A stretch of DNA of 64,000 bases, from contig JASMHE010000007.1 of the NCBI GenBank assembly GCA_030750865.1, positions 124,001 to 188,000 of the forward strand, in the 5' to 3' direction. This DNA comes from Alphaproteobacteria bacterium. Lineage in GTDB: Bacteria > Pseudomonadota > Alphaproteobacteria > Micavibrionales > Micavibrionaceae. A model generated the notes under the pieces. The model ran no database searches. It saw nothing but the letters and a program-made list of their open reading frames with translations, and was not told where the DNA came from. This document shows, piece by piece, positions 62,431 to 64,000 of this stretch. The first letter of the stretch is position 1, and the number at the start of each line of letters is the position of its first letter. A program made the translations under genes and the position numbers.

Positions 62431-63141
62431 ATGCCAGATACCAAGACCACACAGACCATGCCCGCTATTGCCCCCGCCATCGCCATTGACGGCCATTCCG
62501 CCAGCGGCAAAGGTACGCTGGCACGCCGCCTCGGCGGGCGACTTGGTTTTGCCGTGCTGGATACAGGCAAGCTTTACAGATTGATCGGCATGATGGCCCA
62601 CGATCAAAACATTGCAACAGACGACGAAGACGCGCTGGCGCACATTGCCACACGCCTGAACGACACATTACGGCTCGATCAATTGGCTGATCCCGCACTT
62701 GGCAGCGATATGGCCGGAAAGCTGGCCTCACGGACCAGTAAATTCCCGAAAGTGCGCGCCGCACTGGTCCAATTCCAGCGCGATTTTGCCGCCAATCCGC
62801 CCGCACTGGCAGACGGCACAGCCGCCAAAGGCGTTATTCTGGATGGCCGCGATATCGGCACGGTCATCCTGCCCGATGCGCCGGTAAAATTCTTTGTCAC
62901 CGCCTCTGCCGACGTGCGCGCCGAGAGGCGCTTTGCCGAATTAAAAGACTCCGATCCTGACCTGACCTATGAACAGGTCTATCTGGATATGGCCCAGCGC
63001 GATGAACGCGACCAAAAACGCGCCGCCTCACCACTGGTGGCCGCCGAAGATGCCGTGACGATTGATACATCGGATATGACTATTGATGATGTTGAAAATA
63101 TGGCGATCGATCACATTACAGCGCAGCTGGATCTGTCATAA
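62431..63141 (+). CDS. cmk: Cytidylate kinase
   Basis: Phosphorylates CMP and dCMP with ATP. P-loop IAIDGHSASGKGTLARRLGG, substrate region VLDTGKLYRLIGMMAH, and LDGRDIGTVILPDAPVKFFV with the conserved Arg-Asp. LKDSDPDLTYEQVYLDMAQR and RDERDQKRAASPLVAAEDAV are the lid and C-terminal signature. 236 residues with a short N-terminal extension (PDTKTTQTMPA). It ends two bases before the convergent GNAT gene. Confidence 0.95.
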   Translation: MPDTKTTQTMPAIAPAIAIDGHSASGKGTLARRLGGRLGFAVLDTGKLYRLIGMMAHDQNIATDDEDALAHIATRLNDTLRLDQLADPALGSDMAGKLASRTSKFPKVRAALVQFQRDFAANPPALADGTAAKGVILDGRDIGTVILPDAPVKFFVTASADVRAERRFAELKDSDPDLTYEQVYLDMAQRDERDQKRAASPLVAAEDAVTIDTSDMTIDDVENMAIDHITAQLDLS

Positions 63142-63143
63142 AT

Positions 63144-63632
63144 CTACAGTGACAGACGGTATAAATTATATCGTGCCTGATCTTCTTCCCAACAATCATA
63201 CTGCACAAATCCATGACGTTCAGCGGCTTTTTCAGATGCGACATTGCCCTGTAATATCTGCGTGACAACTTCGCCGTCAAACGCCATATCGCGCAAGTAA
63301 TTTTGTCTCATGTCATGCAACGGACTTGATAAGCGCTGACCGCGATACGCAGGATCGATAAATAATCCGCTAAAGATCGCACGTCCGTGCTGGAACGCAA
63401 TCTCAGATACACCGGCAAGCGCACCGTCTTTAAAGACACCGAAAACGGCCAAAGCATCGTTATCCAGATAACGCGCCCAAGCCGAGGCATCATGCGGATC
63501 AGCGCCATCCAGCAAAGCGGCACTTTCCTCAGGACCGTAATGCTGTAAACAAAAATCCCGAAAAACGCTGCTATGCGCCGCGCCCAAGCGGCAAGCCTTT
63601 TCCTCTGACGATGATGTAAAAACCTCTCGCAT
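63144..63632 (-). CDS. GNAT family acetyltransferase-like protein
   Basis: 162 residues with one GNAT fold. The acetyl-CoA-binding motif A is FSGLFIDPAYRGQRLSSPLH, with the R-G-x-x-L/S pyrophosphate loop, followed by NVASEKAAERHGFVQYD, motif B. The N-terminus (EEKACRLGAAHSSVFRDFCL) is the substrate half. The substrate is unknown. It is convergent with cmk, two bases apart, so transcripts must overlap. No signal sequence. Confidence 0.88.
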   Translation of the reverse strand: MREVFTSSSEEKACRLGAAHSSVFRDFCLQHYGPEESAALLDGADPHDASAWARYLDNDALAVFGVFKDGALAGVSEIAFQHGRAIFSGLFIDPAYRGQRLSSPLHDMRQNYLRDMAFDGEVVTQILQGNVASEKAAERHGFVQYDCWEEDQARYNLYRLSL

Positions 63633-63878
63633 GAGCAGAATTTACCATGCAACCGGTAAACATTTCACTAAAGCCGGTTCCCTATCTCATCAAAAACTCC
63701 CATCGAAAACTGCAGAAAATACTTGATCCGCCGCCTGATTCATGCAAAAAGCTAGACCAACTCCCGTTTAGACTGGTTTTTGTACTGTTTTAAGCAGGGG
63801 TTATGAAGGTGCGCTCGTCTATGCCGGTAGTCCGGGGCTTGTTAGCATCTATCAAAACTACGAAAGGAATAAGATTAT

Positions 63879-64000
63879 GGCACATATAGCCGCAAATCTT
63901 GAAGATAACACAGAGTCCAAGGAATTCGCTGCGCTCCTGGATGATTCACTACAGCAGTCAAAAAGCTTCGAAGGAAGCGTTGTTAAAGGTAAAATCGTAG
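63879..64000 (+). CDS. rpsA: 30S ribosomal protein S1, 3'-truncated by the window edge
   Basis: Only 40 codons lie inside the window: MAHIAANLEDNTESKEFAAL, then LDDSLQQSKSFEGSVVKGKI. The start of the first S1 RNA-binding repeat (EGSVVKGKIV) is visible. GAAAGGA precedes the ATG by 8 bases. The order aroA, cmk, rpsA supports the call. The 246-base gap before it holds only its promoter and leader; a small stem is possible at 63752-63782. Confidence 0.92.

Noticed and set aside
63740-63790. Leader riboswitch or autoregulatory structure before rpsA
   Set aside because: Only a short imperfect stem is visible; not enough to call a structured leader.

Overview
The window reads as chromosomal DNA of an alphaproteobacterium with a mid-range G+C content. 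The evidence is the alphaproteobacterial cytochrome oxidase gene order (coxA, ctaB, a CoxF-like protein, ctaG, coxC, DUF983, SURF1), a GcrA cell-cycle regulator, an IalB-family protein, an ECF sigma factor with a ChrR-type anti-sigma factor, and a long Rickettsia-type isocitrate dehydrogenase. Respiration, the TCA cycle and cell-envelope functions are all represented, so a free-living aerobe is likely. I cannot name genus or species.

Layout. 1-6 kb: aa3-type cytochrome c oxidase and its assembly factors. 6-13 kb: an M23 peptidase, an IalB protein, the sigma/anti-sigma pair, an RNA methyltransferase and an aminotransferase. 13.3-20.4 kb: a chaperone-usher-like surface fibre locus with two DUF4402 subunit candidates, a PapD-like chaperone and a 1075-residue usher-like protein that carries an unusual AMIN-like C-terminus; a SET-domain-like gene lies on the opposite strand inside it, and several perfect DnaA boxes lie in its gaps. 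20.4-23 kb: a cation diffusion facilitator, glucokinase and a signal-peptide protein. 23.1-28.1 kb: an A+T-rich island that starts at a broken tRNA 5' half and holds four leftward genes resembling a carrier/toxin/immunity module. 28-32 kb: etfBA, an MFS transporter and Hsp20. 32.3-35 kb: a complete bufferin (copper-binding RiPP) operon. 35-39 kb: two small orphan genes, then GDP-mannose to GDP-fucose genes (gmd, fcl, a manC-like gene). 39-46 kb: a CtlX-like hydrolase, nhaA, icd, a VOC protein, folD, YggT and a DUF922 protein. 46-51.8 kb: a possible minus-strand small RNA, acnA, and a CheZ-like protein with two uncharacterised neighbours. 52-56 kb: DUF2062, acpS, lepB, rnc, era. 56-61 kb: gcrA, a receiver-domain protein and a GGDEF-EAL protein. 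61-64 kb: aroA, cmk, a GNAT protein and the start of rpsA.

How genes work together. The first operon builds and matures oxidase: CtaB starts heme A synthesis, CtaG and SURF1 support metal and heme insertion, and subunits I and III are encoded here. AcnA and Icd catalyse consecutive TCA steps, though their genes are apart. lepB-rnc-era and aroA-cmk-rpsA are housekeeping units. GcrA, with a perfect DnaA box and GANTC sites upstream, suggests the Caulobacter-type cell-cycle circuit. The most novel material is the island at 23-28 kb and the usher locus at 13-20 kb. All functional calls come from reading protein motifs by eye; no database search was run.
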